NCBI GenBank assembly: GCA_015680685.1
Contig: MNCI01003943.1
Coordinates: 272,346 to 336,004 of the forward strand
From: Gnetum montanum
Taxonomy: Eukaryota; Streptophyta; Gnetopsida; Gnetales; Gnetaceae
DNA: 63,659 nucleotides
Direction: 5' to 3'
Shown here: positions 22,746 through 32,176 of the stretch, in pieces
Layout: every line of letters begins with the position of its first letter
Numbering within the stretch: position 1 is the first letter of the stretch
Program-made: the position numbers and the translations under genes
The notes under the pieces: model-generated
Seen by the model: the letters and a program-made list of their open reading frames with translations, nothing else
Told to the model about the DNA's origin: nothing
The model's database searches: none

Positions 22746-24736
22746 CTGCTTATTATTTCAAATCTCCTCCTTCTAACTTAGTCATGGGGGAGATGGCCAT
22801 CAATGTTAATTATTCTAAGGATTCAATTTGTTTTATTTTGTTTTGTTTTACACATTTTTTGTTTTCCACATTTTTCATTTCTACTTATTTTTGTTTTACA
22901 TCATCGTTAACATTTTTGCTATTTATTTATTTATTTATTACATTTTGTTTGATTTATTTTCACTTGTCACATAGTAAGTGCTCATGATGGTGGGTTGTAC
23001 TATAATGGTATTGATTGCTAATGTTTGGCTTTTACCTTTGACTTTTGATGTTAATGCTAAGATATGATTTCTTTTGATAAAACAGGCAATGAGTCCATGT
23101 CATCCATTCATCCATACAACTCTATGGTCTTCCTTTGTTTTGGAAATGTATCATCCCTTTTTCTAATCAAACCTATTAATGAATTTGTGGCTTTGTGTTC
23201 TTCAAACCAAGGAAAGATTCAAATGGATTGAAAAGGGTGTGACTTCAAGGGAATTTGACGCATTTGTGCTAGCTATTCCCTTGGATTCTTGGATGTTTTT
23301 CATAGGATTTCCTCCATTTCACTATTGAATAATATTAGGAGGTTGAATAAATAAAATAAGTCTTTGCACGGTGTGGTTCTCACTCAAAAAAAAAATAGTG
23401 GGAATTCAAAGCATACCCCTTAGACATAATAAAGAAACATGAGCTACAAGCACTAGTTATGGCATTGGAAAGACATGTTACCCATGCCTGAAGGTTTCCT
23501 CTAACTAAGGCCCTTTCTCACTTCCTATTTCTCTATTCTTCTCTTTTTGGAATGGTGGTTTCTTTGTGAAAGCATTTTTTTTGCTTCAGGAGGATGAGTT
23601 GGTTAAGTGTGTTGATGCGAGATCACTAGATGTGGTTAGTTTTAATCTAGATTTGGATTGAATCTTATTAAGTCACCTTAACCATATAATACACAAGGGA
23701 CTTTACACAATCTTGATTTCAAGATTCCATTCCATTCTCTCTTCTCTTTCTATATTGCTTCCCATATTTTACCTCATTGCTGATTTTATAATTAGTCTAT
23801 ATCTTGGTTGGTGCATTGTTATTCTTTGGTAAATTATTGTGAGTGAATTCTTAACTATTATCTCCATATGTCATTCCTAGAGCCCATGGACTCTTTGGTT
23901 TTTGGGTTTGTTAGGGCATAACAGGCATGAGCCTGCTTTGGGGAGGACCCACTAGCATTCCTTTTTGGAGCAATTATTAAGTTATTTCCCTTAAACATTT
24001 CTTGCAATCAACTATTTCTTGTTTCACCCTATCCATGACATCCGTTTTTGTTTTTCTCTTCCCTTCTATGCATTTTTATTGGCTTCACCATTATTATTCT
24101 TCTTATCTTCCTTTTTTCTTTCGTTTTCTATCCTATTGCTACTAGAGGTTCACTCTTAGTCGTGAGGGCCTATTGCAAATTTTTCCATTTCATTACTTAT
24201 CTCACCCTTACACCTTAGGTAGTTATCACTTACAAACCTCTAACCCAATATCTACCATACCCACAACCTGGCCAATGTGCTTCATATTGAGGCAAGGTAT
24301 CAATTGCATTATATCTTATCTATCCTTACTAATTCGTGATTGTGTTGTGTGTGTAGATGGAGATCACATGAACAATGGACTAGGATAGGAGGAAGCACTT
24401 AGGATGGACTGGAGCAAGAGAATTTATGAAAGGAAGAAGCTGAGTCATGTGGCCATGGATGAATAATGGTGTGCACATTTTTTAACATTGGTAGCAACAC
24501 ACCTCATTTTATTTTCTCTCTCTCTCTCTTCAAGTTTTCAAATGAGGGACTAGATGTCATCTATGTACAGTGTTCACCACAATGGTTATGAGAACCAATG
24601 CTGTAATATGTGGTTGATCCATTCACCAGGCAGTTTGATTCTATCATTCCATGTCATCGTTAGTTGTCATTTAGTGAATAATCCCATACCTTCCCAATAT
24701 TTTGTAAGGAACTCGAGGACAAGTTTTCATTCAGTC
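22746..24736 (+). other. Element P 3' non-coding region
   Basis: Two kilobases between integrase and the polypurine tract. It includes a T-rich stretch at 22,820-22,960, a short TTTA run, a CT run at 24,521-24,539 and a segment near 23,460-23,510 (AAAGACATGTTACCCATGCC) that also occurs, inverted, in R near 40,290 and N2 near 56,400. No coiled-coil ORF of the kind seen in N2 is recognisable. Confidence 0.7.
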
Positions 24737-24745
24737 GTGGGGGTC
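24737..24745 (+). promoter_or_regulatory. Polypurine tract of P
   Basis: GTGGGGGTC directly before TGATGAG of the 3' LTR. The preceding AACTCGAGGACAAGTTTTC is the usual end-of-pol context of plant gypsy elements. The minus-strand relatives have GGGGGTA at the same place. Confidence 0.7.
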
Positions 24746-25626
24746 TGATGAGTCACCAAATAAGCAACCTAATATCGGATCCACATATCGGACCCACGAT
24801 ATTAGACCCTCAATATTGGATACACGATATCGGATGGGTCAAGCGACATTGGACACACAATGTCAGAGCCTGTCTCATTGGCTATAAATAAGAGATAGGA
24901 GCACTTGGTCTGGGGAGTAGTTTTTCAATACCTTAGCCTAACTCTTACAGTTTTTCTATTTCAAAGTTAGAATTATTTCTGAGTGCCCATAGTAGGAGTC
25001 ATAGAGTGAACAGATCTTTATTCAAGCATTATGTACTTGAGCACACCTTGTGTCCAGAAATAAAGATGAACCTTGTGATAAACTTTACAACATTCATAAT
25101 AGATTAATTATTGTATTTAATATTGTTTACTATTATTCGATGCTCTTAGTAGTTAATTAATGTTATTTCCATAGAATTATTAATTATCAATTATCAATGA
25201 ATTAGCACACTCAGCAAGACCACTTCGAGCATACATGGAACACTTGATAACCCAACAACGACTAGCATTTGATAATCCCAATAGTGTTACACTAGTTCAG
25301 GATGTGTCTAGAGAGTGGGAATGGATGTTGGTGTTAGGATTTGATTCACATTAGAGTTATAAAATCCATTAGTTAATTAGATTTTTTCATTGCACACACT
25401 TAGGAGACCAGGATAGAAAATATAAAAAAAAACATAAAAATCATACACCTCAAGTTTACTTAACCATATGATTGTGCCTTACAAGTAAGCTTGGGAAGAA
25501 AATGATTGCATAACTCATCCTTGTTTTGCATAGGTGCATAAGCACTTAATCCTTGGAGTTTGACTGGATTGCGCGTGAATGCTCATATTCATATGGTTGG
25601 GCGTAGGGGTACCTTACCGCTCATCA
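24746..25626 (+). repeat. Element P 3' LTR
   Basis: TGATGAG...CTCATCA, 881 bp, pairing with 15,631-16,512. It keeps the intact TG start that the 5' copy has lost. The GATATCGGA repeats at its start and the TATA box at 24,883 are conserved. Confidence 0.93.
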
Positions 25627-25631
25627 CCAAT

Positions 25632-26330
25632 AGAGGTGGAATCACTCTGATTGGACTTAAAATGAATTTTCTACAAATTTTTTACTATGCATGTGTAATA
25701 AGGATGTTTATGCAGTTTTCAAATTATTTTCAAAATTGACAAATTTTTTTGCATAAGTGGCAAAGGTTTTGAATTTTTTTCTAAATATGGATGCATAGGA
25801 CTCAATTTAAGCTTTCAAAGAGTGGTAGAATCACTTCATTTGGATTTAAATGAATTTTTAATGAATTTTTTTGACTATGGTTGTGTGAATCAAGGCAAAA
25901 ATCATGGTTGTAGTACATTACCCATTTGAAAATAGAGGTGGTTGATATGTATAACTATGTTTTTCTTTTGTGAACATGTAAAATTATTGCTTAATTTTTC
26001 TTTTTTAAGAAGAGTAAAATATTTTTTAATTTTAAATAAGCTTTTACTATTGCTACATGGCTTTTTTCTAAGTTTATTATGCTTTTTTTCTAAATTTGTG
26101 CATGGTTTAGATGGTTTCTCCAAATTTATGCATGCTTTACATAATTTAGATGTTTTTTTCCAAACTTATGCTTGCTCTTTAAATTTATGCATAATGTAGA
26201 TGCTATTTTTCTAAATTTATGCAGAACTTGCATGTTTTTTCCAAGTTCATGCATAACATAGATGCTTTTTCTAGATTTATGCATAATTTAGACTAAGACT
26301 TAGTTTTAGTTATAATTTTTTGGCTACAAA
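25632..26330 (+). repeat. Intron 1, right part, with AT-rich tandem repeats
   Basis: Two copies of a GAATCACT..ATTGGACTTAAAATGAATTTT segment start near 25,641 and 25,828. From 26,050 to 26,300 there are six or seven diverged copies of a roughly 38-bp unit built on TTTCTAAATTTATGCATAA with TAGATG. I see no coding frame. Confidence 0.6.
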
Positions 26331-26815
26331 GGCTATAAAATATGGTAACAATGCTTCTAGGGAATTTGTTAAGCTAATTTAGAAAAACATCTAAGATCTT
26401 TTACAGGGGCTAATTTCTTCTTTGACTTAGGAAGTTCTTTTTTCTAAATATGTTAAGAAATTCCCATTGGTTATGATGTAAGGTTATGCAAGCTTGTAAT
26501 AATGTTTTCTTATGGAATTACTAAGAATAATTTAGATAAACACCTTAGAGCTTTTTATGGAAGCTAATTTCACCTCCGACTAGATGTTTTGTCTAAATTT
26601 GCTAAGTAACTCTAATAGGTCATATTGTTTTTACTTTGAAAGGTTGTAATAATGCCTCCTTTTTTGTGAAATTTCTTAAAATAAATTATATAAACACCTT
26701 ACAACTTTTTATGGAGGCTAATTTTACCTCTGTCTAGGATGTTTTGTCTAAGTTTGTTAAGAGATTCTGATTAGTTATAATGTTTTTGTGCTTTGCTTCA
26801 TGTAAGGTCTTTTTG
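26330..26815 (+). repeat. Three tandem copies of a roughly 150-bp exon-like unit
   Basis: Units begin near 26,347, 26,497 and 26,642. Each has a GGTAACAATGCTTC-like start, TAAACACCTTA and TTTTATGGAGGCTAA words and ends with TAAGTTTGTTAAGAGATTC. The third unit is mostly open (NNASFFVKFLKINYINTL near 26,645), and the first reads similarly (NNASREFVKLI). It may be a repeated coding exon of the antisense gene or a repeat in its intron. I cannot decide. Confidence 0.5.
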
Positions 26816-27255
26816 AGGCTTATCCTCATCATAGTGCAGCTAGTTGGTATCTTGTGCTACATTGGTCATACTAAGACCAACACCCCACCACATGACATGC
26901 ATTTTTAGAAGCTCTCATTGTGGTTCTAGCCTAGGATAAGGGACTTCCTTGCCTACCTCCTTAGAATTGAAGTGTGATGCTATGGTCACACTTGTCCATG
27001 AATGTAGCTAGGGTTGTTGTGAAGACCCTATTGCCTTGGGCATCCAGCTTGATTGCAAAATACATTAATGATAGGCTAGTTTCTAAGACTTCAGGGGGAC
27101 CAACAAATATGATAAGTCCATGTTACCTTTTAGAGATTTGAATGATGCAAGAGTATAGTTAGTATAATACTGACAATACTTTGATGGTGGTGCATAGAGC
27201 CCACACATTATTCTAGAATCCACCTAGCACCATGTATCATCTACAAGGGTAAACA
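26816..27255 (+). other. Possible additional exon of the antisense gene
   Basis: GC content rises. One frame carries stretches such as VKTLLPWASSLIAKYINDRL near 27,020 between TAG/TAA codons. It ends ACAAGG before GTAAACATGG, a donor-like site near 27,247, followed by a T-rich segment and the acceptor at 27,329. No family is recognised. Confidence 0.4.
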
Positions 27256-27329
27256 TGGTTATTGTAATTCTTTTATGCTTTCAACTTGATTTCCTTCCTT
27301 AACTTCATTGATTTTACAACTTCTTGTAG

Positions 27330-27588
27330 GTACAAGGTCAACGATTAGGGCTTGATCATCAATGATCAAATCCTGGCAGTAGCTCAAACTGCTTTGGACA
27401 AATTCACTAAGAGTCATCAATTCAAAACTGCTATGTATCAACAGTTAAGAGGTGACCTTGATGAACATGCAACTAGGTATAGAAAAAGTGTAAGGATGAT
27501 CAAACAATGCAAAACTAGTGGGTAGATGCTGATAGCATGGATCAGACCATTATAGCTGGGACCTCCACATTACAAAAGAAAAGGAAAG
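27330..27588 (+). pseudogene. Antisense gene, exon 2
   Basis: Follows a T-rich tract and TTGTAG acceptor. It encodes an alpha-helical segment (QILAVAQTALDKFTKSHQFK near 27,365) and, after one frame change, a basic end QKKRKG that could be a nuclear signal. The donor is AAAG before GTAAACG. Confidence 0.52.
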
Positions 27589-27708
27589 GTAAACGTAAAG
27601 GCTATAACTTCTAGTGTTTATATGGCTATAAGTTTGAGTGTTCTATTACTTTTCTTAATCATTGAAATTGCTCATATTAATGCTAAACTTTGGTTCTTGC
27701 TTTGCAAG

Positions 27709-28756
27709 ACCTTCCATCTCAACTGATGTCACCATACCACTTTCAAGTTTGCATCATGAGGATACCCTCATCTTGAAGTTTGGTGAAGTGACATAAACAC
27801 AAGAGTGGCTAAAGGAACAAGAGCTTGCATATGTTCAAGAAAACATCCAACATGCAAATTTGCTCGATGTATTCATGGCACCTATGCCTTCCATTCCTGC
27901 TGCGGAGATGTTGAATGTCATCAACTCCTTTGATGAGAAGGTTAGTTGTTTTAGTACCATCATCCAAGGTGTGAAGGTGAACATGGACATAGGTGTTGCC
28001 CTCTCTCACAACTTGCTTGGTCTTCCTTCTAACGGGGCAAAGGTTCCAATCAGGATAGTAAGGGAATCAAGCCATCGTGATGAAGTTCTAGAGTGGCTTG
28101 GTGCCAATATGGGCCACTCTAGAATTTCAATGAATAGCTTCATGAATCTTGATGCAAAGGAATAATATACTTTGTTTAGGTCTCGTGCATTTTCCAAATT
28201 GCTATAAAAAAAGAAGGTAATTGGCCTAGCATAAGGGTGGACCTTTAAGAAGGTCCTAGTGGAGCACATCAAATTTGATTGGGCAATTGCTTTGGCTACT
28301 AGGCTTTAAGAGGAGATCCTTAGACTCTATGTTGATACCTCTACAATAATTCATATGCATTTTTCATTTTTTGTAGGTTATCTAAAGAGGTTTGGGGAGT
28401 TTATGGTGGTGTATAGGAATGGAAGATGGGCTTTCCAAGACCCAAGCCAACTTTCTAGGCCTTGGATAAAGCACATTTATCCAACAGTGTAAGCCTAGGA
28501 CCCACTAGAGGGGATGGATGATATGTTATCCATCACCACTAAGAATCTTGATGTTAGATAGTACAAGTCTCCTAACAGTACTGATGATGATGAGCCCCTC
28601 TTGTTTCCTACTAGTGTCTAGGATTCTAGACGAAGATGCATGGAGACTAAAGGAGTAGCTAGAAAGAAACTCAAGAGGCATATGGAGGAGGCACCCCTAG
28701 CATCAAATTAGCCTACTCTGAAGAAGCTTAAGTTTAAGCTTAAGCCATCACAAAAG
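27709..28756 (+). pseudogene. Antisense gene, exon 3 (main globular domain)
   Basis: A single frame runs for 349 codons from 27,710 with about ten stops, all TAA or TAG. The region FSTIIQGVKVNMDI near 27,945 and NLLGLPSNGAKVPI near 28,010 resembles the start of the plant transposon-associated domain found in many plant retroelement ORFs (a GV-x-LGLP-G pattern). That assignment is tentative. Further on come FGEFMVVYRNGRWAFQDPSQ near 28,395, an acidic patch near 28,580 and a basic stretch RKKLKRHMEE near 28,660. The exon ends at AAAG before GTCATT. Confidence 0.6.
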
Positions 28757-28875
28757 GTCATTGCAAGTATGCTTTGTTTAAATTTAGCTATTACATGTTT
28801 TAAAATTTTATGGCTACTTTGTGGTTTCATGTGTTAACTAATTTTCTATGTGCTATGGTTGTAAATAAGCATCAG

Positions 28876-29056
28876 GTTATAATAGCCCAAGTTGCTGTAG
28901 AGGTAGAACAAAGGCATGTAGAAGAGGAACTCCTAAAGAAACCTATGGTTGAAGGACTTGTTGATGTAGGCATAGATGATCTGGATGCCTTGTTTGGTGA
29001 GGTGGTACTAGGTACCTCTCCCATGATCATCCCAGAGGAGGAAGAGGAGGAGCCAA
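28876..29056 (+). pseudogene. Antisense gene, exon 4
   Basis: Opens after CATCAG in the same phase as the end of exon 3. It encodes AQVAVEVEQRHVEEELLKKP, then an acidic segment with six consecutive Glu. No stop in frame. The donor CCAA/GTATGC lies at 29,057. Confidence 0.58.
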
Positions 29057-29146
29057 GTATGCCTATGCCTTAACATTTTTATTATATCTCATTGGTTATC
29101 TTTAGCTATAATCCTAACCTTTTGATAACTGTTATGCTTACATTAG

Positions 29147-29284
29147 TTCCTGAGTTACCAATGTAAGCTCCCATCCCTAAGTTTCATGTGAAACCTTGGG
29201 TAGAGACTCTAGACAAAGTGGAGTTTTTACATGGGATGGCTAAGGACGTCATTGATCAGTTGCATCAAGTTGTACTTGAGATAG
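29147..29284 (+). pseudogene. Antisense gene, exon 5
   Basis: Starts after TTACATTAG. The single carried base from exon 4 keeps the frame, giving PKFHVKPWVETLDKVEFLHG and onward with one TAA. It ends at GATAG before GTAAGG, the strongest donor in the gene. Confidence 0.58.
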
Positions 29285-29378
29285 GTAAGGATTTTGTTTT
29301 ATGTATCTTAGTAGGGCGCGNTTTATGCTTTTGTAATATCCTTCATGGTGTGAGACTCCAATAGAAACATGGAGATAG

Positions 29379-30160
29379 ATTCCTTGTCGAAGCTTCCCTT
29401 TGATGTGTCTAATGTACGCTTGAAGTTGTATGAGACTACTACTGATTTAGTGATGTCATGCACAAAAAGTTCATGGAAGCTAGAGAGGTCCAATGAATTC
29501 CTATGGGAGGAAGTTGTGGTCTTAAGAGAAAAGAATCAAAGTCAGGAGGATCCAATTAGAGATCTCTAAGATCGTAAGGCCTTTGTGGGAGCCCAAGTAG
29601 ATAACTTGGGGAAATTACAAACTAAGGAGATCATGTGGGCCCACTACTGGCATGTTTTTTAGGACAAAGAAGTGATCCTACACGAGATAAAGAAAAAATA
29701 TACGTAGATGGACCTCATCTTCCAAAAGGTTGAGGACTAGAAGGATCACTTTATTTGGGTCTAAGACTGGGGCAAGATATAAAAGGCCCACAAGAAACAG
29801 TATAAAGCTAATCATGGGGCCTACCGAAAGGGGCTTAAGGATGAGTTGGTTGAATGATGCAAGAGAGAGCTATTCATTCAAGGGATCTAGGTGAAGAATG
29901 CTTATCAACTTTTTGAAAGTACTTTCAAGGTGGAGTAATCCCCTACTCTTTAGATTACCACAGTTGTAGGTGAGACCTCTATAGCTACTACTACCCATGA
30001 GCCTCCTACTTGGACTCCTATAAATAGGATTGACATTCTTTCTAGTGTTGATCTTGGGGATGTTAACTGGGTCAACATGATGGAGGACCAGATCCTCCAT
30101 TATTTGGAGGAAGGCCTTTCCCATCTACTCCCAAAAGTAATGGAGCCATAATTTCCACAA
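29379..30160 (+). pseudogene. Antisense gene, exon 6 (coiled coil)
   Basis: About 260 codons in one frame from the acceptor GAGATAG, in phase with exon 5. Charged heptad-like helices dominate: SSWKLERSNEFLWEEVVVLR near 29,470 and KEVILHEIKKKYT near 29,668. These are followed by a Thr/Pro-rich part near 29,950-30,010 and a final MMEDQILHYLEEGLSHLLPK helix near 30,078. Stops are TAA or TAG except one TGA. The overall look, coiled coil after a globular domain, resembles the 3' ORF of N2. Confidence 0.58.
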
Positions 30161-30254
30161 GTTTGATATATTTTATGTTTTAGTCTTTGTTTTAAGTCAT
30201 GATTTTGGCTATGGGTTACTAATTGACTATATGTTGTTGCATTTTATGCCTCAG

Positions 30255-30341
30255 GACACATTGGTGGGCCCAGTGGTAAGAGTGTGAATGACCCACAACT
30301 TCCTCCTCTGGATGTCACTTAGCAGCCTCCTTTAGTTTAGC
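30255..30341 (+). pseudogene. Antisense gene, last exon
   Basis: After TGCCTCAG. The likely frame reads GGPSGKSVNDPQLPPLDVT, followed by a Pro/Gln-type end and TAG near 30,339. The phase with exon 6 is off by one base, so either the donor is misplaced or an indel occurred. Confidence 0.42.
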
Positions 30342-30952
30342 TTGTTGGCCATTTGTTTTGGTTTTCATGTTGAAGGCTATGACTAGCCAAGACTATGTTA
30401 TAGATGGTTCTTATTCTTTGACATTTTTGCCACATAATGTGGCCATGGCTATGTATGTTATGGAGATTTTAATTTTAAATTTGAATTTTGCTTTTATTTT
30501 TGGGTATACACATTTATAGTAGTAGTGAACATTGTAAATGTTGTAAACATTGAAAATAACTATGTTTATGTTTTTGGTTATAACATTTAATGGATGATTG
30601 ATAAAATGAAGTGTCATAATAAGCAATATGTTTACTAGTTTTAGGCTATCATGGGCATAGGTTATATTGCACGATTTTAAGGCCATGAAGGGCTATAATA
30701 CCAGTTTTTCTTAGCAGACCATAGTGCTAGTTTAACATCTTAGTGGATGGGATGTGAAAGAGACATATATTTATCAGGTTTTTTTTATCATAAGAAGGTT
30801 GTAGTAAATAGGAGAAAATGCAAAAAAACTTAGGCTACATGCATAGGCTACGTGTAAAAAATAACAAAGATATACTAAACTGCAAAAGAAAAGTAAGGCT
30901 ACTTGGTATTGGTGCATTTATTCATAGGGGCATGGAAAGATTAATGTGAACT
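30342..30952. other. T spacer, right end
   Basis: Non-coding AT-rich sequence between the tail of the antisense gene and the end of T gag-pro. Near 30,685-30,750 it carries two diverged units of the 30-bp CTAGTTTAA..CTTAGTGG repeat. Confidence 0.6.
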
Positions 30953-32100
30953 TCACTTGTGCAAATTCTTCCTAATCTTTGTAAGATTAGGGAGTGAGTA
31001 AGGCCTATTCTGCACAAGCTTGTATCCACTATCCCCTTTGTTTACGATGTTAAAAGGGAGTTCATCCCATAATGTATCCCATTTCTTATCATTGTCATCA
31101 TTTGCTGTCTTAGGTTTTTGGTCTTCATGGATAGGAGCTTCTTCTTGAAGCTCCACTTTGGAAAGCTCCACTTTGGATCTCTTTTCTATGTCTACATTGT
31201 TGACAGCTAGGGGAGCCATGTTATCACCATGAATGATGATTTCACCTCCCTTGCAAGGAAGGTGAATTTCTTGATGGATGGGTGAGGACATAACTTGTAA
31301 TTGAGCCAACCAAGGTCTTCCCAAGATCAAGTTGAATTCTAGTGTCTCTTCCACCACCAAGAAGTTGGTGATTATAGGGAATTTTTCTCCAACTACAAAA
31401 TCCAAGGAGATAGACCCCTTGACAAAAACTCTTGATACATTGAAGGACATAATAGCTGTGATGGTTGTAGGTTGTACTTACTCATGTAAACCCAAACGTT
31501 CAATTTTGGTACATGGGATGATGTTGGTTGCAGCTCCATCATCAACATGCATTTGATGTATTTTAAATTTTCCTATGCATATGGTTATGAATAAAGAGGT
31601 TGTAATTACTTTGCCATTTTGGGAATTAACCTTAATTTTGCTATTGTGAGATGTTGAGGGTGTTGACTTCTCCTCCCCTGGTAAAAGAGGAATCATCATT
31701 GCATTAATGGCTTTCTTATTAGTAGGAATATCCTCACTAATAGGTATGGATGTCAACATTCTAACTAGCACCTCACGATGTGTGGTGGAAGTCATGGTCA
31801 AGTCATACAAGCTTAGGGTTGTGTTTTTCTACTTGAGGGATTACCTAACTTGGTCCTTTATACTACGGAAGTTTTTATCATTGGCCATGGGCTTGTCACT
31901 TTAGTTGTGCTTTACTTCCTCCATGCATCCCAAAATGTAGACTTCGCTTTGATAGTTGTGGCACTTATTGTTTTGGTTGTGGGCTTTGGTATCCACTTGT
32001 GGCTTTTTGGTTGAAGGGGATGGTGTAGAGGAGGTCATGGGTATAGCCAAAATGGAAGTGGGATTTAATTGGGCCATTTCCTTTTGTACATCCATCTACC
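30953..32100 (-). pseudogene. Element T aspartic protease region
   Basis: Minus-strand reading has the active-site block MHVDDGAATNIIPCTKIE near 31,530 (D-D-G in place of the common D-S-G). Then come SRVFVKGSISLDFVVGEKFP near 31,420 and NLILGRPWLAQLQ near 31,320, the LLGRPWL signature of Tat-type elements. It ends with a Lys/Glu-rich tail to 30,953. The reading stays open for long stretches. It is followed by the spacer rather than directly by RT. Confidence 0.85.
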
Positions 32101-32176
32101 TATCTCCATTGTTGTCAAGTTTTTGCATATGCTTCTTCCTTTGTTTGGTTATATTTTTTTGGTTTTCAGCCATTGA

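Larger units (their letters stand above)
14822..30341 (+). pseudogene. Spliced gene on the antisense strand of T, product unknown
   Basis: A multi-exon gene-like structure, opposite in direction to T. Proposed exons: 14,822-14,949; 27,330-27,588; 27,709-28,756; 28,876-29,056; 29,147-29,284; 29,379-30,160; 30,255-30,341. Introns have GT...AG ends; four of them are 90-120 bases. Reading frame is kept across 14,949/27,330 and 28,756/28,876 to 29,284/29,379; the 27,588/27,709 and 30,160/30,255 joins are off by a base. In-frame stops are almost all TAA or TAG. The product would be about 850-900 residues, with a globular middle and a charged coiled-coil C-terminus. Extra ORFs, some antisense, are known in Tat elements; a multi-intron one between protease and RT is, to my knowledge, not a standard feature. 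P is inserted in intron 1. Confidence 0.62.

Noticed and set aside
22820-22987. Membrane protein suggested by a hydrophobic ORF (Phe/Tyr/Leu-rich)
   Set aside because: A T-rich non-coding stretch gives this in any frame. It is not env, since there are no signal peptide or cleavage features.
27709-28756. Non-standard genetic code with TAA/TAG read as Gln
   Set aside because: TGA also occurs in place of Arg and catalytic Asp codons have become Asn, and frameshifts abound. Cytosine deamination explains all of these, and all other features are those of a land plant.
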